Positions 29,210 to 36,133 of a stretch of DNA of 64,000 nt are shown here, piece after piece. Under the pieces are notes generated by a model. It had not been told where the DNA came from, searched no databases, and saw only the letters and a program-made list of their open reading frames with translations. Within the stretch, counting starts at the first letter, position 1. The number at the start of each line of letters is the position of its first letter. The translations under genes and the position numbers were made by a program. This DNA comes from Roseateles subflavus (GTDB taxonomy: Bacteria; Pseudomonadota; Gammaproteobacteria; Burkholderiales; Burkholderiaceae_C): contig NZ_JASVDS010000001.1 of assembly GCF_030285365.1 (NCBI RefSeq), positions 1,218,064 to 1,282,063 of the forward strand. The letters run 5' to 3'.

Positions 29210-29310
29210 GCAAGGCGTCGTTCCCTGCTTTTCCTCCCTGAGCAGGAGCCTTAGCGTGATGACAGCGATAAGGCTTTCTCGCCCCAGCCCATTGGCTGGG
29301 GCTTTTTTTT
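29210..29310 (+). ncRNA. Candidate small RNA ending in an orphan terminator
   Basis: On the + strand between two minus-strand genes lies a strong stem AGCCTTA (29247–29253) / TAAGGCT (29269–29275), then a strong terminator. A weaker stem CCTGC/GCAGG precedes it (about 29224–29245). No + strand protein gene is nearby on either side for the terminator to serve, so an independent short transcript is likely. The 5' end and promoter are not resolved; the start given is approximate. I do not recognise a known RNA family. Confidence 0.5.
29281..29310 (+). terminator. Strong orphan rho-independent terminator (+ strand)
   Basis: GCCCCAGCC (29281–29289), loop CATT, GGCTGGGGC (29294–29302) and eight T. 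There is no A run on the other side, so it works only on the + strand, where no protein gene ends. Confidence 0.9.
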
Positions 29311-29341
29311 GGCCCTGCCGGAATAGCCCCGGGGGAGCGGC

Positions 29342-30292
29342 TCAGGGCTCCAGCAGCCCCAGGCGTGTCAGCACCCGCTGGGCGCACAGCAGATCGGCGA
29401 GCGCCGTGCCGACCGACTTGAACAGCGTGACGTCGCCAGGCGCGCGCTGCGGCGGATGCGGCAGACGGCAGAGGTCCGCCAGCTCGCCGAGGATGTGATC
29501 CAAGTCAACAAGGCCCTGCTGCAGTGGGAGGATCAGCTCGCCGGCCTCCCCCAGGGCATTGGCGCGGCTGTCCACATAGACCCGGGCGCGCTGCACGAGC
29601 GCGGCGTCGCATTCGCGCTGATCGGGCCGGTGGTTGCCCAGCAGGTCCACATGGCATCCCGGCGGCACAAGCTCGCCGAACACCAGGGGCTCGCCGGCGC
29701 CCGTGGCCGCCACGATGAGATCGGCGGATGGCTGTGCTGCTGCGAGGTCCACGGCCACCGCGAGGGCGGCCGGAACGCCGAGGGACCGCAGCGTCTCGAC
29801 GCGCGCCGCGGCCTGCGCCGGGCGGCGGCCCCAGATCCGCACCTCCTCCAAGGGGCGGACCGCGAGATGGGCCTGGACCAGCGGGCAGGCCAGCTCGCCG
29901 GTGCCCAGCAGGAGCAGCCGGCGGGCGTCGGGGCGTGACAGCAGCCGCGAGGCGAGCGCCGAGACGGCCGCCGTGCGCCAGCGGGTGATGCTGCGCCCCT
30001 CCAGCTGGGCCAGGGGCCGGCCATCGCGCCGATCGAAGACCAGTACCTGGGCATGCAGCACCGGCTCGCCCTGTGCCGCGTTGCCGGGCAGGTAGGTGAA
30101 GGCCTTGAGCCCGATCAGCCGCTCGGTCCAGGCCGGCAGCAGGCCCAGGCAGTCGGCGCTGCGCGAGGGCGACAGTGCCAGCAGCTGCCGGGCGGGCATC
30201 TCGAACGGTGCCGCAAAGCCAGCGGCCAGGGCGTCGATCAAGGCGGGAAAGTCCAGGGCGGCATCGACCTGCTCGGCGCTGATCACGTGCAT
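29342..30292 (-). CDS. Ornithine cyclodeaminase/mu-crystallin family protein, probable delta-1-pyrroline-2-carboxylate reductase
   Basis: A 316-residue NAD(P)-binding protein of the OCD/mu-crystallin family. The Rossmann glycine motif is in LLLLGTGELACPLVQAH, with RSITRWRTAAVSALASR (substrate site) before it and LFKSVGTALADLLCAQ near the end. Family members include ornithine cyclodeaminase, alanine dehydrogenases and LhpI, which reduces pyrroline-2-carboxylate to proline. Because the same operon encodes a trans-3-hydroxyproline dehydratase, whose product becomes pyrroline-2-carboxylate, the LhpI role is most likely. ATG at 30292 is chosen; a GTG at 30331 would overlap the upstream gene. Confidence 0.8.
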   Translation of the reverse strand: MHVISAEQVDAALDFPALIDALAAGFAAPFEMPARQLLALSPSRSADCLGLLPAWTERLIGLKAFTYLPGNAAQGEPVLHAQVLVFDRRDGRPLAQLEGRSITRWRTAAVSALASRLLSRPDARRLLLLGTGELACPLVQAHLAVRPLEEVRIWGRRPAQAAARVETLRSLGVPAALAVAVDLAAAQPSADLIVAATGAGEPLVFGELVPPGCHVDLLGNHRPDQRECDAALVQRARVYVDSRANALGEAGELILPLQQGLVDLDHILGELADLCRLPHPPQRAPGDVTLFKSVGTALADLLCAQRVLTRLGLLEP

Positions 30293-30308
30293 GGGGGCGT
30301 GGCCTTGT

Positions 30309-31436
30309 TCAAAGAGGGAGCTCGAAGTCACGGTGAGCGCGGGTCAGGATCTCATGACCGCCGTCCAGCAGCAAGGCGTCGTCCTCGATGCGCAGGCCGC
30401 CCTGGCCGCGGATGTAGATCCCCGGCTCGATGGTGACGACCTCGCCCGCGCGCAGACGGGCCTCGCAGACCGTGTCCAGGAAGGGTTGCTCGTGCAGGAC
30501 CAGGCCGACGCCATGTCCCAGCCCCGGGCCGGCGTGCGCGGCGAACTCGCTGGCGGCCAGCACGGCGCTGGCCGCGTCGTTGAGCGTCCGGCCGCTGACG
30601 CCCGGCTTCAGCAGCGCCAGCGCGGCCTGCTGGGCCTGGCTGACGGTGTCATGCAGGCGCTGCTGCCAGGGCTGGGCGGGGCCGGCTACATGGCTGCGCG
30701 TCATGTCCGAGCGGTAGCCATTCACCACGGCGCCGAAGTCCAGCACGAGGAGGTCACCCCGCTGCAGCGGGCGGTCTGACGGGGCGCTGTGCGGCAGGGC
30801 CGAGCGGGGACCAAAGCCGAGGATGGTCGGAAAGGACAGGCCTTCCGACCCCAGGGACTGCAGCAGCTGCTCCATACGCGTGGCCAGTTCGCGCTCGCTG
30901 CGGCCCAGCCGGATCTCGGGGCGCAGGGCCTCGAGCGCCGCGTCGGCCAAGGCGGCGGCCTGGCGCAGCTGCTGCTGCTCCCAGGCGTCCTTGACCCGGC
31001 GCGCCTGGACCAGGAGGTCCGAGGCCGGCAGCAGGGCCAGGCCGGGCAGATCGGCGCTGATCGCCGTCCACTGCGCCACGCTGACATGTCCGGCCTCGAA
31101 GCCCACGCGCGTGGCCCCCAGGTCGGCCAGCAGCCGGCCGAGGGCCTCACCCAGGCGCTCGCGCTGGCGGTCCCGGCACAGCAGCTCCGTGGCCACGCCG
31201 CGGCGCCATTCGTGATGCATGCATTCCTCTTCGGCCTGCTCGATGAAGCGGTAGTCGGTCACCAGCCAGCTGCTGCGCGCGCTGAGCAGGCCGCAGGCCG
31301 CTTCGCCGCTGTAGTTGAAGAGGTAGCGCAGATGCTCGGGCGCAAAGACGAGCATCGCGTCCAGGCCGGCCTCGGCCATGTGGGTGCGCAGCCGCGCCAG
31401 GCGCTGGGCGAACAGGGGTTGCAGAGGCGGGGTCAT
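30309..31436 (-). CDS. M24 family Xaa-Pro aminopeptidase/dipeptidase-like protein
   Basis: A 375-residue pita-bread metallopeptidase: an N-terminal creatinase-like domain (about 8–145) and a C-terminal catalytic domain. All five metal ligands are there: Asp233 (VLDFGAV), Asp244 (SDMTR), His308 (GLGHGVG), Glu337 (IEPGIY) and Glu351 (RIEDD). It should remove N-terminal residues before proline or split Xaa-Pro dipeptides. It has no signal peptide, so it acts in the cytoplasm on imported peptides. It sits between two hydroxyproline-catabolic genes, overlapping the dehydratase by 4 nt (ATGA), which suggests that Pro/Hyp-rich peptides are its substrates (inference). Confidence 0.88.
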   Translation of the reverse strand: MTPPLQPLFAQRLARLRTHMAEAGLDAMLVFAPEHLRYLFNYSGEAACGLLSARSSWLVTDYRFIEQAEEECMHHEWRRGVATELLCRDRQRERLGEALGRLLADLGATRVGFEAGHVSVAQWTAISADLPGLALLPASDLLVQARRVKDAWEQQQLRQAAALADAALEALRPEIRLGRSERELATRMEQLLQSLGSEGLSFPTILGFGPRSALPHSAPSDRPLQRGDLLVLDFGAVVNGYRSDMTRSHVAGPAQPWQQRLHDTVSQAQQAALALLKPGVSGRTLNDAASAVLAASEFAAHAGPGLGHGVGLVLHEQPFLDTVCEARLRAGEVVTIEPGIYIRGQGGLRIEDDALLLDGGHEILTRAHRDFELPL

Positions 31437-32512
31437 CGCAGCAGGAATCCTTTGGCAAGCGGGTCTTCGGGATGGATCAGGAATTCATGGCGGCCGGTGA
31501 CATGGGCCTCGCCCTCGACCGCCGGGACGATGGCGGGATGCGGGCCGCAGCGGCTCTCGTGTGCGGCCCGGACCTCGAATCGCGAACCCAGCACGCTCTC
31601 GATGGTCAGCGGGTGGCCCAGTGGCAGCTGGCCCCGCGCATGCAGCAGGGCGGCGAAGCCGGAGACGCCGCTGCCGGTGGGGCTGCGGTCCAGCTCGCCT
31701 TCGGCAAAGACGCAGACGTTGCGGTAGTCCGCCCCGGTTTCCAGCGCCGGACCGGTGAAGATGGTCCCGTACAGAAAGCCCAGATCGGGGTCGCCCGGGT
31801 GCTCGATATGGGTGCCCGCACGGACGATGGCGTCCTTGATCTGGCGCCCCGCCTCGATCAGCCGGGCATGCGCTGCCGTCGCCAGGGACAGGCCCAGCGA
31901 CGCCGCCTCCACGTAGGCGTAGAAGGCGCCGCCGTAGGCCAGGGCATAGTGAACCAGCCCCAGGCCTTCGACGGGCAGGGTCTGGCGGTCGGCGAGCACG
32001 AAGGACGGCACGTTCCAGAAACGCACCCGGCCGACGCGCCAGGGCTGGCCCTCCTGCTGCACGCACTGTGCCTCCAGGCGGATCTGGCCGCAGGGTGCGT
32101 CGATGGCGAGGCGGGTCGTCGCTCCGGTAGCGGGCACCCATCCGCTCTCGATGGCCAGCTTGGCCAGGGCCGGCATGGCGTGGCCGCACATGGTGCTGTA
32201 GCCCTCGTTGTGAAGGAAGAGCACGCCGAAGGCGCTGTCGCTGCGCTCGGGCGGGGTGATCAGGGCGCCGTACATGTCCGCATGGCCGCGCGGCTCCCAC
32301 ATGAGCGCCCGCCGCAGGCCGTCGAAGCGCTGCTGGCAGTCACGCCGGCGCGCCAGCATGGTCTGGCCCCACAGGGCGGGGAAGCCGTCGACGATCACCC
32401 GCAGGGGCTCGCCGCCCGTATGGCAGTCGATCGTGCGCAGTCGCAGGGTGTCTGTCGAGGGCTGCCAGGTCTGCAGGACCTGTGCTGCCGGGGCATGCCT
32501 TGCGTGATTCAT
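31433..32512 (-). CDS. lhpH: Proline racemase family protein, probable trans-3-hydroxy-L-proline dehydratase
   Basis: A 359-residue proline racemase-fold protein. The first catalytic Cys is kept (Cys109 in STMCGHAMPAL), but the second, normally in a DRSPCG motif, is Thr279 (DRSPTGSG). A Cys/Thr pair is the hallmark of trans-3-hydroxy-L-proline dehydratases (bacterial LhpH, human L3HYPDH), which make pyrroline-2-carboxylate instead of racemising. The start MNHARHAPAA at 32512 is chosen over longer frames, which would read into the divergent gene. It is first in a three-gene operon with the Xaa-Pro peptidase and the reductase. No ribosome binding site is evident; a TAATAT box lies about 30 nt upstream. 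Confidence 0.87.
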   Translation of the reverse strand: MNHARHAPAAQVLQTWQPSTDTLRLRTIDCHTGGEPLRVIVDGFPALWGQTMLARRRDCQQRFDGLRRALMWEPRGHADMYGALITPPERSDSAFGVLFLHNEGYSTMCGHAMPALAKLAIESGWVPATGATTRLAIDAPCGQIRLEAQCVQQEGQPWRVGRVRFWNVPSFVLADRQTLPVEGLGLVHYALAYGGAFYAYVEAASLGLSLATAAHARLIEAGRQIKDAIVRAGTHIEHPGDPDLGFLYGTIFTGPALETGADYRNVCVFAEGELDRSPTGSGVSGFAALLHARGQLPLGHPLTIESVLGSRFEVRAAHESRCGPHPAIVPAVEGEAHVTGRHEFLIHPEDPLAKGFLLR

Positions 32513-32514
32513 TG

Positions 32515-32542
32515 TTTCAGAAATATCATTGAGATTCTGAAA
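32515..32542. promoter_or_regulatory. Perfect inverted repeat TTTCAGAA-N12-TTCTGAAA, operator candidate
   Basis: Two 8-nt arms (32515–32522 and 32535–32542) in a local AT-rich patch between the divergent dehydratase and collagenase-like genes. It overlaps the expected transcription start of the dehydratase operon and is next to TAATAT (minus strand, about 32543–32550), so a bound protein would block that promoter. Confidence 0.6.
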
Positions 32543-32568
32543 ATATATTAGCAGAGGAGGTGATGGAA

Positions 32569-33495
32569 ATGTCGATGAAAGCCCTGGGCCCGGTCCGCAC
32601 GGCGCCTGAATCGTGGCTGCCGGTGCCGGGCCTGCTGACGATCGCAACGCTCCTGCTGCTGGCGGGCTGCTCCGGCCGGCCGGCCTTGAGCGAGGACGCC
32701 GTGACGCGTGTGCTGAGCCGGGAGCACCGCTGCAGCGCGAGCCTCGTGCTGCGCTCGCAGGCCCTGGCCAGCGAGCAGGAAGGGCGCATCTGCGAGGACC
32801 TCGGCGCCGTGGAGCGTCGCTTTCACGCGATGTTCGGCACGGCTGGCAGGCCGGTGGCGCACGACGGCAATGTGGCGCTGCGGGCCAACATCTACCGCAC
32901 GGTGGCGGAGTTCAAGCGCTGGGCCGGCCGGCACTTCGACATGCCGGTGGACAACGGCGGCATGTACCTCGAGGGCCTGCCGGACCGCCCGGGCAACCAG
33001 GCCGAGTTCGTGGCCTACCAGCAGGCGAGCGGGGCCGTGCACAACCTGGCCCACGAGTTCACGCACTACCTGGACGGCCGCTTCAACCTGCAGGGGGACT
33101 TCTGCGCCAACCTGCACGACTCCCACGCTCCGCCGGAAAACTGCGCCCAGCCTTCGCCGCTGCGGCCCTACCTCGTCTGGTGGACCGAGGGGGTGGCCGA
33201 GTACGTGGCCCACGGCGACGCGCACCCCCGGCTGGCGCAGATCGCCCGTGCCCAGCCGCTGCCGCTCAGCGAGCTGTTCAACACCGGCTACGAGACGCAG
33301 GGCGGCACGGAGCGCATCTACGGCGGCGGCTACCTGGCCGTGCGCTTCATGATGGAGCGGCATCGGCCCCGCATCGACCAGATGCTGGCGCTCACCCGGG
33401 CGGGAGACTACCCGCGCTACCAGGCGCTCGTCCGCAGCTGGGGGCAGGAGATGGACGCCGACTTCGCCGCCTGGCTGGATCATCTGAAGTCCTGA
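32569..33495 (+). CDS. M9 collagenase-like metallopeptidase, lipoprotein
   Basis: A 308-residue protein. A signal peptide ends in the lipobox LAGC (Cys34), so it is a lipoprotein. The rest matches the catalytic core of microbial collagenases (peptidase family M9): the zinc motif HEFTH at 162–166 within AHEFTHYLDGRFNLQGDF, and the third ligand Glu207 in LVWWTEGVAEYV. Ordinary M9 collagenases are about 80–110 kDa with an activator domain and accessory domains; all of those are absent. The ATG at 32569 is chosen because AGAGGAGG ends 8 nt before it. It is divergent from the hydroxyproline operon, with a shared operator candidate between. Confidence 0.85.
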   Translation: MSMKALGPVRTAPESWLPVPGLLTIATLLLLAGCSGRPALSEDAVTRVLSREHRCSASLVLRSQALASEQEGRICEDLGAVERRFHAMFGTAGRPVAHDGNVALRANIYRTVAEFKRWAGRHFDMPVDNGGMYLEGLPDRPGNQAEFVAYQQASGAVHNLAHEFTHYLDGRFNLQGDFCANLHDSHAPPENCAQPSPLRPYLVWWTEGVAEYVAHGDAHPRLAQIARAQPLPLSELFNTGYETQGGTERIYGGGYLAVRFMMERHRPRIDQMLALTRAGDYPRYQALVRSWGQEMDADFAAWLDHLKS

Positions 33496-33537
33496 CGCCG
33501 CTTGACGTGCCCGGGCATCGCCCCCCGGGCCGCGGTC

Positions 33538-33543
33538 CATAAT
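33538..33543 (+). promoter_or_regulatory. -10-like box placed for a leaderless start (hemJ)
   Basis: CATAAT, exactly 6 nt before the hemJ ATG; no Shine-Dalgarno sequence. Confidence 0.5.
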
Positions 33544-33549
33544 GCCCCG

Positions 33550-33978
33550 ATGCTCTGGATCAAAGCCTTCCACATCGTCTTCGTGGCCTCCTGGTTTGCG
33601 GGTCTGTTCTACATGCCGCGGATCTTCGTCAACCTGGCCATGGTCCCGCCGGACAGCCATGCCGAGCGCGAGCGCCTGCTGCTGATGGGGCGCAAGCTGT
33701 ACCGCTTCATGAACCTGCTGATGATCCCGGCGCTGGCGCTGGGGCTGGTGCTGTGGCTGCACTACGGCATCGGCCGCGGGCCCGGCCAGTACTGGATGCA
33801 CGCCAAGCTGGCCGTGGTGATCGGCGCCGTGGGCTACCACCATGTCTGCCGCAGCCACCTGCGCCAGTTCGAGGCCCTGGCCAACCGTCGCAGCCACCGC
33901 TGGTACCGCGTGTTCAACGAGGTCTCGGTGCTGCTGTTCATGGCCATCGTGATCCTCGTGGTCGTCAAGCCCTTCTGA
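33550..33978 (+). CDS. hemJ: Protoporphyrinogen IX oxidase HemJ (UPF0093/CopD-like)
   Basis: A 142-residue inner-membrane protein with four helices. The conserved opening LWIKAFHIVFVASWFAGLFY with its heme-binding His, the following MPRIFVNLA, and the Lys in WMHAKLAVV are those of HemJ, which oxidises protoporphyrinogen IX to protoporphyrin IX in late heme synthesis. The VanZ gene follows after 3 nt. The ATG at 33550 matches the family N-terminus. Confidence 0.9.
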   Translation: MLWIKAFHIVFVASWFAGLFYMPRIFVNLAMVPPDSHAERERLLLMGRKLYRFMNLLMIPALALGLVLWLHYGIGRGPGQYWMHAKLAVVIGAVGYHHVCRSHLRQFEALANRRSHRWYRVFNEVSVLLFMAIVILVVVKPF

Positions 33979-33981
33979 GCC

Positions 33982-35082
33982 ATGGGGCGGCGCAGTTCGG
34001 CCAGCTGGCTGGTCCTGATCTATGCGCTGCTGGTGGCCTATGCGAGCCTGTACCCCTTCTGGCCCTGGGCGTGGCCGCCCGGCGTGGCGGGCACGGAAGT
34101 GCTGGTGCTGCACTGGCCGCGCTACTGGCTGAGCTTCGACATCTGGGCGAATGCCCTGGGCTACACGCCCTTCGGCGTCCTGCTGTTCGCGGCCGTGGTG
34201 CGCAGCGGCGGGCGGGAGCGTGCCGCCTGGCTGGCGGTGCTGCTGGGGCTGCCGCTGGCCTCCTACGTCACCGAGGTGCTGCAGTACTTCCTGCCGGGCC
34301 GCGTGCCGTCGCTGGCGGACTGGGCGCTGAACAGCGCCGGCGCGCTTGCCGGGGGCCTGCTCGGGGGACTGATGCACCGCTTCGGCGTGCTGGCGCGCTG
34401 GCACGGCTGGCGGGAACGCTGGTTCGTGCCCCAGAGTGCCGGCGCGCTGGCGCTGCTGGCCTTGTGGCCGGTGGGCCTGCTCTTTCCGGCGCCGCTGCCG
34501 CTGGGGCTGGGGCAGTGGCTGCCGCGCCTGCGCGAGCTGAGCGCCCAGGCCCTCGATGGCACGCCCTGGGCCCTGCGCGACGCCGACTTCGTGAACCTCG
34601 TGGAGCTGCCGCTGCCGCCGGGGCAGGAAGCCATCGCCATCGCCCTTGGCCTGCTGGGGCCCGTGCTGCTGGCGTTGTCGGTGGCCCGTCCGGGCTGGCG
34701 CCGCCTGCTGCTGGTGGCGGGCGCCCTGCTGGTGGGGGTGCTGCTGACGGCGCTCTCGACCGCCCTGAATTTCGGCCCCCAGCATGCCTGGTCCTGGGTC
34801 AGCACCACGACGCTGCCCGGTCTCGGGGCGGGCCTGCTGCTGGGCGTGCTGGCCTGTCTGATGTCCCGACGCGCCAACGCCGCCTGGGGCCTCGTGGCGC
34901 TGACCGTGCTGATCGCCCTGATCACCGAAGCCCCGACGGACCCCTATCTCGCCCAGACGCTCCAGACCTGGGAGCAGGGCCGCTTCATCAATCTCTATGG
35001 CCTGGCCCAGTGGGTGGGATGGGTCTGGCCCTTCGCCGCCATTGCGTGGCTGCTGTGGGGCGTGACGCAGCGCGAACGCTGA
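33982..35082 (+). CDS. VanZ-family membrane protein
   Basis: A 366-residue membrane protein. The N-terminal half carries the VanZ-like pattern: LLVAYASLYPFWPW, DIWANALGYTPFGVLLFA, and YVTEVLQYFLPGRVPSLADWALNSAGALAG. Further helices follow to the end (about nine in total) with a periplasmic loop near 170–210. The role of chromosomal VanZ homologs is unclear; VanZ itself gives low-level teicoplanin resistance. It is translated with hemJ. Confidence 0.82.
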   Translation: MGRRSSASWLVLIYALLVAYASLYPFWPWAWPPGVAGTEVLVLHWPRYWLSFDIWANALGYTPFGVLLFAAVVRSGGRERAAWLAVLLGLPLASYVTEVLQYFLPGRVPSLADWALNSAGALAGGLLGGLMHRFGVLARWHGWRERWFVPQSAGALALLALWPVGLLFPAPLPLGLGQWLPRLRELSAQALDGTPWALRDADFVNLVELPLPPGQEAIAIALGLLGPVLLALSVARPGWRRLLLVAGALLVGVLLTALSTALNFGPQHAWSWVSTTTLPGLGAGLLLGVLACLMSRRANAAWGLVALTVLIALITEAPTDPYLAQTLQTWEQGRFINLYGLAQWVGWVWPFAAIAWLLWGVTQRER

Positions 35083-35117
35083 AGAGCCCGTTGCCATCGG
35101 GGCAAACCCCAGCCGCC

Positions 35118-35123
35118 TACAAT
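35118..35123 (+). promoter_or_regulatory. -10-like box close to the ferredoxin start
   Basis: TACAAT, 8 nt before the ATG at 35132; little or no leader would remain and no Shine-Dalgarno sequence is present. Confidence 0.45.
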
Positions 35124-35131
35124 CCCGCGCC

Positions 35132-35458
35132 ATGAGCTATTACGAGCGCCACATCTTCTTCTGCCTCAACCAGCGGGACAGCGGCGAGAACGCCTGCGCC
35201 CAGCATGGCGCGCAGGCGGCCTTCGACCATTGCAAAGCCCGGGTCAAGGCCGAGGGCCTGGCCGGCAAGGGCGGCGTGCGGGTCAACAAGGCGGGCTGCC
35301 TGGACCGCTGCGCCGGCGGCCCGGTGGCCGTCGTCTATCCCGAGGCCGTCTGGTACAGCTTCGTGGACAGCACCGACATCGACGAGATCGTCGAGTCCCA
35401 CCTGAAGAAGGGCGAGGTCGTCGAGCGGCTGGTGCTGCCCGACGCCGTCGGCCGCTGA
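35132..35458 (+). CDS. Thioredoxin-like [2Fe-2S] ferredoxin
   Basis: A 108-residue protein of the thioredoxin-like 2Fe-2S family. The cluster cysteines are Cys11 (FFCLNQR), Cys22, Cys56 and Cys60 (NKAGCLDRCAGGPVAVVYP). The pattern fits stand-alone ferredoxins found beside alpha/beta hydrolases in betaproteobacteria; the electron partners are unknown. The hydrolase gene starts 13 nt later, so they are probably cotranscribed. Confidence 0.88.
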   Translation: MSYYERHIFFCLNQRDSGENACAQHGAQAAFDHCKARVKAEGLAGKGGVRVNKAGCLDRCAGGPVAVVYPEAVWYSFVDSTDIDEIVESHLKKGEVVERLVLPDAVGR

Positions 35459-35471
35459 TCCGGGGCTGCGC

Positions 35472-36089
35472 ATGAACTCCCAGACGCGCAAGCTGCTGAT
35501 CGACGGCCCGGCGGGCACGCTCGAATGCGCCGTGGACCAGCTGCTGGACCTGCAGGCGCCGCGTGGCACGGCCGTGATCTGCCATCCCAATCCCACCCAG
35601 GGCGGCACGATGGACAACAAGGTCGTCCAGACGCTGGCACGCGCCTTCGTGCAGCTTGGCTATCAGGTCGTGCGCTTCAACTTCCGCGGCATCGGCCAGT
35701 CGGCCGGCGCGTGGGACGAAGGCCGTGGCGAGGTGGACGACGCGCTGGCCGTGATCGCGCATTTCCGCCAGGACGGCCTGCCCCTGGTGCTGGGCGGCTT
35801 CTCCTTCGGCGGCTACGTGGCGTCCCGCGCCGCGCTGCAGCTGACGGGGGATGCGGCGCCTGAGCGCCTGGTGCTGGTCGGGCCCGCGACCTCCCGTTTC
35901 GACATGGCCCCGGTGCCGGCCGATGCGCTCGTCATCCATGGCGAGGTCGACGATGTCGTGCCGCTCAGCTCGGTGCTGGACTGGGCCCGTCCGCAGCACC
36001 TGCCTGTCATCGTCGTGCCCGGCGTGGGGCATTTCTTCCATGGGCAGCTGACGCTGCTCAAGAACCTGGTGCTGCGCAGCTGGCACTGA
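35472..36089 (+). CDS. Alpha/beta hydrolase (COG2945-like)
   Basis: A 205-residue small alpha/beta hydrolase. The opening LECAVDQLL and VICHPNPTQGGTMDNKVV, the elbow GGFSFGGYVASR (nucleophile Ser), the acid in VIHGEVDDVVPL and the His in VPGVGHFFHG are typical of COG2945 proteins. Substrate unknown. It follows the ferredoxin gene closely, and 44 nt later comes the carboxypeptidase. Confidence 0.87.
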   Translation: MNSQTRKLLIDGPAGTLECAVDQLLDLQAPRGTAVICHPNPTQGGTMDNKVVQTLARAFVQLGYQVVRFNFRGIGQSAGAWDEGRGEVDDALAVIAHFRQDGLPLVLGGFSFGGYVASRAALQLTGDAAPERLVLVGPATSRFDMAPVPADALVIHGEVDDVVPLSSVLDWARPQHLPVIVVPGVGHFFHGQLTLLKNLVLRSWH

Positions 36090-36133
36090 GCCGCCCTGCT
36101 GCGCCGCACGTTTTTCTCTCTCTTCCGCATCCC

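Noticed and set aside
29281..29310. Terminator of the reductase gene at 29342–30292
   Set aside because: That gene is on the minus strand, and the hairpin lacks a U tract in that direction.
31433..32512. Proline racemase or 4-hydroxyproline 2-epimerase
   Set aside because: The second catalytic cysteine is replaced by threonine, which is the dehydratase pattern.
32548..35133. Antisense frame of about 860 codons over the collagenase, hemJ and VanZ genes
   Set aside because: Gln/His/Arg/Gly-rich with no domain; it is the shadow of three recognisable genes.
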